From contig JAUWYD010000054.1 in NCBI GenBank assembly GCA_030616025.1, forward strand, positions 1 to 7,095: 7,095 nt of DNA. The letters run 5' to 3'. This document shows positions 1 through 6,049 of the stretch, piece by piece. The DNA comes from Chloroflexota bacterium. GTDB lineage: Bacteria > Chloroflexota > Anaerolineae > UBA7937 > B3-Chlor. Both the position numbers and the translations under genes were made by a program. How positions within the stretch are numbered: the first letter of the stretch is position 1; each line of letters opens with the position of its first letter. The notes under the pieces were generated by a model. The model did not search any database. It was not told where the DNA came from and worked only from the letters and a program-made list of their open reading frames with translations.

Positions 1-2318
1 ACATCGCCGCTCAGCGGAGTCGGCCCGTGGACGTCGCAATACTCGGTAGGTGGCTGCGGGACATCGTTCTCCCTCACCCAGTCAGCCGCCTCGGGGGGGT
101 AAATCTCATATACCCTCTCCCTCACCTCCTCAAGCGGACAATAGACAGTGGCTAGTTTCCCAGAGGTGCGGCAGAAACGGAACATCTGATGGATGTTGTC
201 ATGCTCGGTAGGTACCGTGCCGGGGAGGAAAATCTCCCTCACGGTACTCGGGCTGTACTCGGTGGGAAGCAGCCCAGACGTGGCATCCACCACACCCCGC
301 TCCAGGCCAGGGGGTTCAACGAAGGGCACCACTGGCTCAGATTCCAGGGCCGCGAGCATGAGGTTGTGCCAGATGGGAGCCGCGCCCCGCGATCCAGGCA
401 CATGTTCCATGGGCGCACCGTCGCTGTTGCCTACCCATACACCCGCGCAGAGCTGGGGCGTGAAGCCCATAGTCCACGAGTCCTTGAAGTCAGTTGTAGT
501 GCCGGTCTTCGCCGCAACAGGTCGATCGTTTCCCAACCAGAGCATGCTGCGGGAGCCGAAGGCGGGAGTCCGAGCTACATTGTCGGACAGCATGTGAGTG
601 ATGACGTAGGCAACCTGAGGACTGATTACGTCTCTTAGCTCGGGACTCTGATACTCCTCCAGCACATTGCCGTTGGCGTCCTCGACCCGCAGGATGGCCA
701 CCGGGTCCAACTCCCGATATCCAGGCCTCAACTTGTCGTCCGGCACCGGCTGACCAGCCATGTAGCCACCGTTGGCCAGTACACCGAAGGCGTAGGTCAT
801 GTCAAGAAGCGTGACCTCTCCCCCGCCCAAGGTTAGACTCAAGCCATAGTAGTCTCGAGTCAGTGTGCTGATCCCCATGCGGTGAGCGAGGTCAATCACG
901 TTTCTCACTCCGAGCCAGCTCAACACCTTCACCGCAGCGACATTGATGGAGCGAGCCAGGGCCTGTCGGAGCCGCAGGGGGCCGTGAAACTCACGGTCGT
1001 AGTTTTCCGGTGTGTACGGGTGTGAGTAGTCCGGATCGGGGAAGGTAGTGCGCACATCCATTACCATGGTGGCTGGGGTGTGGCCCTGCAGGAGCGCCTC
1101 CGTGTACGTGAACATCTTGAAAGAGGACCCCGGCTGTCGCTCGGCTAGGGCCACGTTGACCTGACCATCTATCTTTCTATCAAAGTAGTCCAGGCTGCCC
1201 ACCATCACCAATATCTCTCCTGTGGGAGGCTTGATGGCCACTACAGCAGCGTTGGAAGCGTTGCGTTCATCCGCCTGGAGTTCGGCTATGTGCTGCCTGG
1301 CGATGTCTTCCGCTACCCGCTGTAAGCCGATGTCGAGCGTGGTGTAGACCTTCAGACCGCCTTGATACACCAGGTCTGAGCCGTATCGCTCCTCCAGCAG
1401 TTGGCGAACGTACATCACGAAGTGGGGCGCCTCGATGTCGAACCGAACGGGCGCGTAGTGCAGTTCTTCGGCCTTGGCCGCTACTATCTCGTCGTAGGTA
1501 GCGTATCCTTGGCGGAACATAGCATCCAGTACCAAATGCTGACGGATGGTAGCCTCCCCGGGATTGGTGAGAGGAGAATAGGTAGCTGGGGCATTGGGCA
1601 GAGCGGCCAACATGGCGCACTCAGCCAGGGTCAGGTCTTGCACGTGTTTGCCGTAGTAGGCCTGCGCCGCGGCTTCGGCACCGTAGGCCATATTCCCAAA
1701 GAACACGGTATTCAGGTACCATTCCAGGATTTGATCCTTGCTGTACCGTCGCGTGGTCTCGACGGCGAGGATAGCTTCCTTGATCTTGCGGGAAAGGGCA
1801 CGCTGTGTTCTTTCCTCGGGTGGGATGATCACATTCTTCACCAGGAGTTGGGTTATGGAACTGCCCCCTTGAAACCCTTGTCCCGTGATGTCGACGTAGA
1901 AGGCGCGCATGATGCCGCGGACGTTAATGCCGGGGTTGGTGTAGAAGTTCTGGTCCTCGATAGCGATGGTGGCGTTTATCAGATCATCAGGGACCTGGTC
2001 TATGGAGACTACCGTGCGGTTTCCCCAGCGGGGGTCGAAGACCTCATACAGCAGCTTGGTCCCCGTTCGATCGTAAATCTTGGTGGTCTTGAAGCTCTGC
2101 GAGGTTTGAATCTCAATCATCTCCGGCGGGGGCAGCTGCTGGGCATAGTGTGCATATACGCCAACGGCCGATCCCACGCCGGCGATCACTGAGAATGCCA
2201 AGCTCGCGATCACTACGCCAAACGCCGATGTTGTTATCTTGGGCAGCTGATTATTGTTCTTCGCTGCGTGTCTGCGCTGTCTACGTCTGGCGATGATGAG
2301 TCTGATATTGGAGGCCAT
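1..2318 (-). CDS. Class A penicillin-binding protein (PBP1A-type transglycosylase/transpeptidase), 3' end cut off
   Basis: Bifunctional murein synthase: it polymerises lipid II into glycan strands and cross-links stem peptides on the outer face of the cytoplasmic membrane. About 772 residues are visible in one uninterrupted frame; the C-terminus lies beyond base 1. A basic cytoplasmic tail (1-28) precedes one membrane anchor (about 33-58). The glycosyltransferase family 51 domain follows, with EDQNF (catalytic E121), GGSSITQ (151-157) and RKIKEA (177-182, second acidic residue E181). The transpeptidase domain has all three motifs: SSFK (nucleophile S398, K401), SIN (457-459) and KTG (604-606). 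After it comes a tail with C716, C727 and C761-D-V-H764, a pattern I recall from class A PBPs of Chloroflexota and Firmicutes; more domains may follow. The ATG at 2318 is chosen because it leads directly into the basic tail, and the only nearby upstream ATG meets a stop after four codons. A weak GGGAAG lies upstream. It is 65 bases downstream of the methyltransferase gene and has its own candidate promoter. Family assignment is certain. The paralogue name is not, so no symbol is given. Confidence 0.96.
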   Translation of the reverse strand, partial: MASNIRLIIARRRQRRHAAKNNNQLPKITTSAFGVVIASLAFSVIAGVGSAVGVYAHYAQQLPPPEMIEIQTSQSFKTTKIYDRTGTKLLYEVFDPRWGNRTVVSIDQVPDDLINATIAIEDQNFYTNPGINVRGIMRAFYVDITGQGFQGGSSITQLLVKNVIIPPEERTQRALSRKIKEAILAVETTRRYSKDQILEWYLNTVFFGNMAYGAEAAAQAYYGKHVQDLTLAECAMLAALPNAPATYSPLTNPGEATIRQHLVLDAMFRQGYATYDEIVAAKAEELHYAPVRFDIEAPHFVMYVRQLLEERYGSDLVYQGGLKVYTTLDIGLQRVAEDIARQHIAELQADERNASNAAVVAIKPPTGEILVMVGSLDYFDRKIDGQVNVALAERQPGSSFKMFTYTEALLQGHTPATMVMDVRTTFPDPDYSHPYTPENYDREFHGPLRLRQALARSINVAAVKVLSWLGVRNVIDLAHRMGISTLTRDYYGLSLTLGGGEVTLLDMTYAFGVLANGGYMAGQPVPDDKLRPGYRELDPVAILRVEDANGNVLEEYQSPELRDVISPQVAYVITHMLSDNVARTPAFGSRSMLWLGNDRPVAAKTGTTTDFKDSWTMGFTPQLCAGVWVGNSDGAPMEHVPGSRGAAPIWHNLMLAALESEPVVPFVEPPGLERGVVDATSGLLPTEYSPSTVREIFLPGTVPTEHDNIHQMFRFCRTSGKLATVYCPLEEVRERVYEIYPPEAADWVRENDVPQPPTEYCDVHGPTPLSGD

Positions 2319-2349
2319 GCTCGTCTTCCCGCCGAGTCAGTCTGGGTTC

Positions 2350-2379
2350 ATACTAGCAAATGGCAGCGCAAAGTGCAAA
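2350..2379 (-). promoter_or_regulatory. Candidate extended -10 promoter for the PBP gene
   Basis: Read on the minus strand, a weak -35 TTTGCA (2379-2374) is separated by 18 bases from TAGTAT (2355-2350), which is preceded by TGC, an extended -10 motif. Transcription would begin near 2343 and leave a leader of about 25 bases before the ATG at 2318. It lies in the 65-base gap after the methyltransferase stop codon, so the PBP gene could be transcribed alone, by read-through, or both. The -35 match is poor, so this is tentative. Confidence 0.35.
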
Positions 2380-2383
2380 CAGG

Positions 2384-3142
2384 CTATGGAACACCTGTGC
2401 TAGCGACGCTGCTAGCTGGCTTCTCCACCACCATGAAATGCGAGAGACCAAAGATGCGAAGGGGCGTGCCTTCCAGGAAGTACGTGATGCGGCGCAGGAC
2501 GGAGGCCAGCCGAGCGTGGCGAAGATAGATATTGTCATAGCCGGGGTATATCCGTCCCTCGGTAATGACGCGATGCTCTACATTCGACAGAAGCCGGTGC
2601 AGGTCTCTCACGGTATAAGTTCGCACATGAGGGCATAGCCGCTTCCGGAGGGGATGAGGCAGATAGTTCACCAGAGGGAAGTTCCCGAACCTGTATCCTC
2701 CGCGCCACCAGATTCCATGGGTTTCGAAAGGGTACAGACGGTTGGGCGCGAAGATGACAATCCTGCCTCCCGGCTTGAGAAGCCGATATGCCTCCTCCAC
2801 CGCCTGGCGATCATCTGATACGTGCTCCAGAACCTCGTGTAGAACGAGGACGTCGAAGCTGTTGTCGGTGAAGGGTAGAGCCTCGGCAACGGCGGCGAGG
2901 AGGTTGGGTAGCCTTCTACCTCCTTCCGTCACCCTCTCTACTTCTATGTCAACGCCGTACGTCTGGTCGCTTCGCTCGCGGAACCTCTCGACATATGTGC
3001 CCAGCCCACAGCCCACGTCCAGGATTTTCTTGCCCTCCAGTGGTGCGTATCTGTCTATCAGACCCAGTCGTCGCTGCTGGCCAAAACGCCAGACGTAACT
3101 GGGATGCCCTAGCTCCGCACCTCTGTCCCGTTGGACGGTCAT
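2384..3142 (-). CDS. Class I SAM-dependent methyltransferase (Methyltransf_11-like)
   Basis: Transfers a methyl group from S-adenosylmethionine to an unidentified acceptor; probably cytosolic, with no signal peptide or membrane segment. The 252-residue protein has a Rossmann-type methyltransferase core. SAM-binding motif I is LDVGCGLGTY (41-50). The acidic end of strand 2 is GVDIE (63-67). LPFTDNSFDVLVLHEVLEHV (89-108) contains the family's usual HVLEH-like stretch, and LKPGGRIVI (122-130) is the strand-5 motif. The C-terminal third is rich in aromatic and basic residues (WWRGGYRFG at 145-153, then a basic stretch at 163-182); this is where related enzymes bind substrate, so it may set specificity. 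The ATG at 3142 starts just before the fold and has only a weak GGTGG upstream. Related methyltransferases act on quinones, lipids, sugars and small metabolites, and nothing in the sequence chooses among these. It is divergent from trxB and upstream of the PBP gene on the same strand, so co-transcription with the PBP is possible. Confidence 0.9.
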   Translation of the reverse strand: MTVQRDRGAELGHPSYVWRFGQQRRLGLIDRYAPLEGKKILDVGCGLGTYVERFRERSDQTYGVDIEVERVTEGGRRLPNLLAAVAEALPFTDNSFDVLVLHEVLEHVSDDRQAVEEAYRLLKPGGRIVIFAPNRLYPFETHGIWWRGGYRFGNFPLVNYLPHPLRKRLCPHVRTYTVRDLHRLLSNVEHRVITEGRIYPGYDNIYLRHARLASVLRRITYFLEGTPLRIFGLSHFMVVEKPASSVASTGVP

Positions 3143-3196
3143 GGGGTCACCACCCGCTGTCGCAATCGCCTCAGCCGTATGTCGCTATGCGGTGTA

Positions 3197-3226
3197 ATGT
3201 TAGCCCAAGCCCAACAGGCTTGTCAA
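3197..3226 (-). promoter_or_regulatory. Candidate promoter of the methyltransferase gene
   Basis: On the minus strand a perfect -35 TTGACA (3226-3221) is followed after 18 bases by TAACAT (3202-3197, four of six matches to the -10 consensus). Predicted initiation near 3190 gives a leader of about 48 bases before the ATG at 3142. Its -35 overlaps that of the divergent trxB promoter in five of six positions. Confidence 0.5.
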
Positions 3227-3248
3227 CGATGGTCAGACCAAGTAGAAT
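3220..3248 (+). promoter_or_regulatory. Candidate promoter of trxB
   Basis: TTGTCA (3220-3225) and TAGAAT (3243-3248) each match the sigma-70 consensus at five of six positions and are separated by exactly 17 bases. This is the best promoter in the window. Transcription would begin near 3255, leaving a leader of roughly 128 bases before the trxB ATG. The spacer contains a perfect inverted repeat at 3230-3240. Confidence 0.6.
3230..3240. repeat. Perfect inverted repeat (candidate operator) in the trxB promoter spacer
   Basis: TGGTC-A-GACCA is an 11-base perfect dyad with a one-base centre. It lies wholly between the -35 and -10 hexamers of the proposed trxB promoter and begins four bases outside the methyltransferase -35. 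A protein bound here would contact the trxB promoter directly. The dyad is short and could occur by chance, so an operator role is inference from position. Confidence 0.3.
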
Positions 3249-3251
3249 ATC

Positions 3252-3294
3252 GGGCGCCAGGACTTCGCCCCAAGCAGGGGTGAGACTGGCTCCC
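3252..3294 (+). promoter_or_regulatory. Hairpin at the 5' end of the trxB leader
   Basis: The RNA can form a nested stem: GGG (3252-3254) with CCC (3292-3294), one mismatch, GCCAG (3256-3260) with CTGGC (3286-3290), an internal loop, then CCCC (3268-3271) with GGGG (3277-3280) closing a five-base AAGCA loop. The alternative GGGCG (3252-3256) with CGCCC (3266-3270) competes with it. If initiation is near 3255, the outermost GGG pairs would be lost. There is no T-run after it, so it does not look like a terminator. It could stabilise the transcript or be part of a leader switch. It matches no riboswitch I recognise. Confidence 0.3.
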
Positions 3295-3367
3295 ATCCGC
3301 GATGAGATAGAACCTCCTAGGGATCCTTGGCATCCTTGCTGTGACGAGGCGCTGATCTAGAGGATAG

Positions 3368-3374
3368 TAAGGAG
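3368..3374 (+). promoter_or_regulatory. Shine-Dalgarno sequence of trxB
   Basis: TAAGGAG lies eight bases before the ATG at 3383, a strong site at ideal spacing that fixes the trxB start. CTCCT at 3314-3318 in the same leader is complementary to the AGGAG part, so the site could be masked by pairing. Confidence 0.8.
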
Positions 3375-3382
3375 TAGCAATT

Positions 3383-4330
3383 ATGGAACCGCGCAACCTC
3401 ATCATCATCGGCTCGGGGCCCGCAGCGCTAGCGGCGGCAATCTACGCTGGACGAGCTAATCTGGCGCCGTTGCTCACTAGCGGCAAGAACTTAGGCGGGA
3501 GCATGGCCCTGACCGAGCGGGTGGAGAACTACCCCGGCTTCCCGGATGGCATCGGCGGCTTTGAGCTGGCCCAGCTGATGCAGCGGCAAGCCGAGCGCTT
3601 CGGCGCGGAGCTATTGATGGACGAGGTGTTGGCAGTGGATCTCTCTGCCAATCCCTTCAAGGTCAGGGAACACGGCGGCGAACATGAGGCCAAGGCCCTC
3701 ATCATCGCCACCGGCAGATCCCTTCGCAAGCTGGGAATCCCTGGAGAGACCGAGTTCGCCGGACGCGGTGTGTCTTCGTGCGCTACGTGTGACGGGTATT
3801 TCTTCCGCGACCAAAAGGTAGTCGTCGTCGGTGGCGGGGACGCTGCAGTGAAAGAGGCGGTGTTCCTCACCAAGTTTGCCAGCGAGGTGCACCTCGTCCA
3901 TCGGCGCGACAGCTTGCGGGCGGAGAAGGTAGTGGAGGACGTCGCCAAGAGCAACGAGAAGATGAAGTTTGTCTGGGACACGGTGGTCACCGAGATAATA
4001 GGCGACGGCGGCGTGAGCGGCGTTCGTTTGAAGAACACGAAAACTGGCGAGGAATCAACACTGGAGACGCAGGGTGTCTTCATCTTTGTGGGACACGTGC
4101 CCAATACCGAACTGTTCAAAGGACAGTTGGAACTGGACAGCGCAGGCTACATAGTGACCGACGAGCGACAGATGACCAGCGTGGAGCGCGTCTTCGCGGC
4201 AGGGGATGTGCAGGAAGGGGTTGCGTGGCAGATCGCCACCGCCGTGGGTTCCGGCGCGAGAGCGGCCATGCAGTCTGAGGAGTTCATCGCGGAGTTGGAG
4301 GGGAGGGCTCAGCCGGAGCGCGACCTGTAG
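3383..4330 (+). CDS. trxB: Thioredoxin reductase (NADPH), low-molecular-weight bacterial type
   Basis: Flavoenzyme that passes electrons from NADPH through FAD and a redox-active disulfide to thioredoxin in the cytoplasm. The 315 residues match the family's usual size of about 310-320. The FAD-binding Rossmann motif is GSGPAALAAA (10-19), followed by TERVENYPGFPDG (44-56). The active-site disulfide is C133-A-T-C136, followed by D137. The NADPH domain has GGGDAA (150-155) and HRRDSLRAEK (173-182), whose arginines in the Escherichia coli enzyme hold the 2'-phosphate of NADPH, so NADPH rather than NADH is expected. The second FAD segment is FAAGDV (271-276). Two positions differ from the E. coli pattern: GGS (38-40) instead of GGQ, and AWQ (281-283) instead of YRQ. 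Start choice rests on TAAGGAG eight bases upstream. It is a single-gene unit, divergent from the methyltransferase and convergent with folC; no thioredoxin gene is adjacent. A related ferredoxin- or dithiol-dependent reductase is possible but less likely. Confidence 0.95.
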   Translation: MEPRNLIIIGSGPAALAAAIYAGRANLAPLLTSGKNLGGSMALTERVENYPGFPDGIGGFELAQLMQRQAERFGAELLMDEVLAVDLSANPFKVREHGGEHEAKALIIATGRSLRKLGIPGETEFAGRGVSSCATCDGYFFRDQKVVVVGGGDAAVKEAVFLTKFASEVHLVHRRDSLRAEKVVEDVAKSNEKMKFVWDTVVTEIIGDGGVSGVRLKNTKTGEESTLETQGVFIFVGHVPNTELFKGQLELDSAGYIVTDERQMTSVERVFAAGDVQEGVAWQIATAVGSGARAAMQSEEFIAELEGRAQPERDL

Positions 4331-4446
4331 GAATTGTGGCTCGCTGAACTGGCTTGTGCCGAGCGCCAGGGCTGGCCTACGTCCATTCTCGCTCATCGCA
4401 GACAGCACGCGAAGAGAAGACACTCGGTTTGGCCACGCTAAGAATA

Positions 4447-4486
4447 GCCGGTGTCGGCGTAGACAGACAGGGCAGACACCGCTGGC
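4447..4486 (-). terminator. Possible weak terminator downstream of folC, in the 168-base convergent gap
   Basis: The gap between the trxB and folC stop codons (4331-4498) contains no gene. On the minus strand, 13-16 bases after the folC stop, GCC-AGC-GGTGTC (4486-4475) can pair with GACACC-GGC (4455-4447), with AGC bulged and a loop of about 19 bases. It is followed by TATTCTT, a modest T-rich tail. On the plus strand the same stem lacks a T-run. The bulge, large loop and broken T-run make this a weak intrinsic terminator at best. The gap shows no tRNA-like or other RNA signature. Confidence 0.3.
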
Positions 4487-4498
4487 GCTTTGATCCAC

Positions 4499-5866
4499 CT
4501 ACAGTGCGGGATCTCGCTCGAATTCCTCTCCCTTCGCCTCCAACCACGCGGCCCTTGCTCCGGCCACCACAAAGAGCGACCCCGTGACACACACCAAGTC
4601 CTTCTTGCCGGCCAACTCCAGAGCTCGCCACAGCGCCGAAGCCGGGTCGGACACGATGCTCAACGGGGTCTCAGGCGCCTGCGTCTGCTTCGCGATGGCG
4701 GCAGGTTCAGCTGCCCTAGGATGTTCAGCCTGGGTGACGATCATTGCGTGGGCCTGAGAGGTTAGTTCTTTCATCATGCCGGCGATGTCTTTGTCCAGGG
4801 AGAAGCCCACCACCAAGATGAGTCTGTCGAAAGAAAGGTATTCCCGCAGCGCTCTCAGCAACCGCTGCACGGAATCAACGTTGTGTGCTCCGTCCATGAC
4901 AAGCAGAGGCTCGTGTCCCAGGATCTCCAGGCGACCTGGCCACTTTGCTCGCCGCAGGCCCTCGGTCACTTGCTCGAGGGATACGCTTGTCCCCTGTCGG
5001 ACCAACTGATCTATCGTAGCGATGCTGGTCGTGGCGTTCACTACCTGATAACGGCCCAGGAAGGGGATCCAGAATTCCTGCGTCCTCCTGTTTGCCATCA
5101 GCCCCTCTGCGTCAGGTATGTGGCTCGCCACTTCAAAGGATTGGCCTTCAACGCTTGCTTGTCCGGGGTCCCATACCCAATCCTTGCCCACCAGAACCAA
5201 TGGTGCCTCTCTCGCGCGGCAGACTTCGACGATAACCTGTTCCGCAGCCACCCGCTGAGGAGCGCAAACCACAGGCTTTCCATTCTTGATGATGCCCGCT
5301 TTCTCGCTGGCGATCTGCTCCAAAGTGTCGCCCAGGATGTAGGTGTGATCGTAGCTTATGGAAGTGATGACCGCGACCACGGGGTCGAGTACGTTGGTAG
5401 TGTCCAGACGGCCTCCCAGACCTGTCTCGACCACCGCCATATCCACCTCCTGGTCGGCGAAGTACTGAAGAGCCAGGGCTGTCATTATCTCGAAGGTGCT
5501 GGGGTCCGGAAGCTGCTCTATGAAGGGCTTCTGCCTTTCCAGTGCGGCTACCATCTCCTCCTCGCTTATGAGCCGCTCGTCGATTGTTATCCTTTCCCGG
5601 AAAGTGTGCAGGTGTGGCTGCGTGAACAGCCCCACCCGGTAGCCTGCTGCTTGTAGTATGCTGGCGGTCATGGCACAGGTGGACCCTTTGCCCTTGGTGC
5701 CCGCGACGTGAACCGCCCGCAGGCGGCGGTGAGGGTCACCGAGCATCGAGAGCAGGGTGTTCATGTTTTCCAGGTCGAAACGCCGGGGGACGTATTGGTC
5801 GGGGGCCAGTTTCTCCTGGTCCACGAAGGAGTAGATGTAGTCGAGGGCCTCTTGGTAGCTGAACAT
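4499..5866 (-). CDS. folC: Folylpolyglutamate synthase / dihydrofolate synthase
   Basis: ATP-dependent Mur-ligase-family enzyme of the cytoplasm that adds glutamate to folates, keeping them in the cell and making them better cofactors; many bacterial forms also join dihydropteroate to glutamate. The 455 residues are near family length. With the ATG at 5866 as residue 1: P-loop AGTKGKGS (55-62), ETGLGGRLDTTN (147-158), the DH pair (173-174) and SEKAGIIK (187-194), containing the lysine that is carbamylated in characterised FolC enzymes (K189). The C-terminal glutamate-ligase domain has WPGRLEIL (309-316), DGAHNVDS (325-332) and VTGSLFVVA (427-435). All catalytic motifs appear intact. A GTG at 5878 would add four residues, but the ATG at 5866 is preferred: GAGG (5876-5873) lies six bases upstream of it, FolC proteins commonly begin with this YQEALDYIYSF stretch, and the predicted transcript starts near 5879. 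Whether it has one or both activities cannot be read from the sequence. It is convergent with trxB and divergent from the membrane protein gene. Confidence 0.95.
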   Translation of the reverse strand: MFSYQEALDYIYSFVDQEKLAPDQYVPRRFDLENMNTLLSMLGDPHRRLRAVHVAGTKGKGSTCAMTASILQAAGYRVGLFTQPHLHTFRERITIDERLISEEEMVAALERQKPFIEQLPDPSTFEIMTALALQYFADQEVDMAVVETGLGGRLDTTNVLDPVVAVITSISYDHTYILGDTLEQIASEKAGIIKNGKPVVCAPQRVAAEQVIVEVCRAREAPLVLVGKDWVWDPGQASVEGQSFEVASHIPDAEGLMANRRTQEFWIPFLGRYQVVNATTSIATIDQLVRQGTSVSLEQVTEGLRRAKWPGRLEILGHEPLLVMDGAHNVDSVQRLLRALREYLSFDRLILVVGFSLDKDIAGMMKELTSQAHAMIVTQAEHPRAAEPAAIAKQTQAPETPLSIVSDPASALWRALELAGKKDLVCVTGSLFVVAGARAAWLEAKGEEFERDPAL

Positions 5867-5885
5867 GGCGCGCCTCACTCTGGCT

Positions 5886-5914
5886 ATTCTACACGAGCAA
5901 GCCCGAAAAGAAAA
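5886..5914 (-). promoter_or_regulatory. Candidate promoter of folC
   Basis: On the minus strand, TAGAAT (5891-5886, five of six matches) forms a good -10. At 17 bases upstream is only a weak -35, TTTTCT (5914-5909), within a T-rich stretch. Initiation near 5879 would give a leader of about a dozen bases that still includes the GAGG ribosome site. This fits the ATG at 5866 better than the GTG at 5878. Confidence 0.4.
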
Positions 5915-5925
5915 TCATATGGGGT

Positions 5926-5955
5926 TTGCCGACAACTCATCAGGATGGCTATACT
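5926..5955 (+). promoter_or_regulatory. Candidate promoter of the membrane protein gene
   Basis: TTGCCG (5926-5931, four of six matches) and TATACT (5950-5955, five of six) are separated by 18 bases. Transcription would begin near 5962, downstream of the in-frame ATG at 5945, so that ATG could not be used from this promoter. The leader to the TTG at 6050 would be about 88 bases. It is back to back with the folC promoter without overlapping its hexamers. Confidence 0.45.
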
Positions 5956-6022
5956 ATGGTGTCTCTCGCAGTCTGTCTTTGCGTCCCATCAGACCAGTCG
6001 CCGGGCTACATCGGGGCCCAAG

Positions 6023-6045
6023 GTGTACAAGGAAAAGGAGTACAC
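6023..6045 (+). promoter_or_regulatory. Hairpin carrying the Shine-Dalgarno site of the membrane protein gene
   Basis: GTGTAC (6023-6028) and GTACAC (6040-6045) form a perfect 6-bp inverted repeat around an 11-base purine loop. The loop and the first stem base contain AAGGAG (6035-6040), placed nine bases before the TTG at 6050. The Shine-Dalgarno sequence would therefore be displayed in, or partly held by, a hairpin. The site is strong enough to support a TTG start. The stem is short, so a regulatory role is inference. Confidence 0.4.
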
Positions 6046-6049
6046 AGGT

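Noticed and set aside
1401..2192. Long plus-strand open frame (263 codons) opposite the PBP gene
   Set aside because: It is exactly antisense to the conserved transglycosylase domain, its translation has no recognisable motif, and no good ribosome site precedes it; long antisense frames are common in GC-rich coding DNA.
3171..3296. Minus-strand frame of 41 codons (beginning MGASLTPAWG) upstream of the methyltransferase
   Set aside because: It lies mostly upstream of the predicted methyltransferase transcription start, the AGGAGG before it is 16 bases from the ATG, and it covers both promoters. Chance is the simpler explanation.
2995..3360. Plus-strand frame of 121 codons running across the methyltransferase start and the intergenic region
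   Set aside because: It overlaps the well-supported methyltransferase N-terminus and the promoter region and has no family-like sequence.
3250..3382. T-box or known riboswitch in the trxB leader
   Set aside because: No T-box antiterminator consensus, no terminator with a T-run and no known aptamer core could be found by eye; only generic stems are present.
4331..4498. tRNA or small RNA gene in the trxB-folC gap
   Set aside because: There is no TpsiC-like arm, no cloverleaf pairing and no promoter followed by a strong terminator.
4883..5656. Plus-strand open frame (257 codons) opposite folC
   Set aside because: It mirrors the folC codons, has no recognisable domain, and the minus strand carries every FolC catalytic motif.
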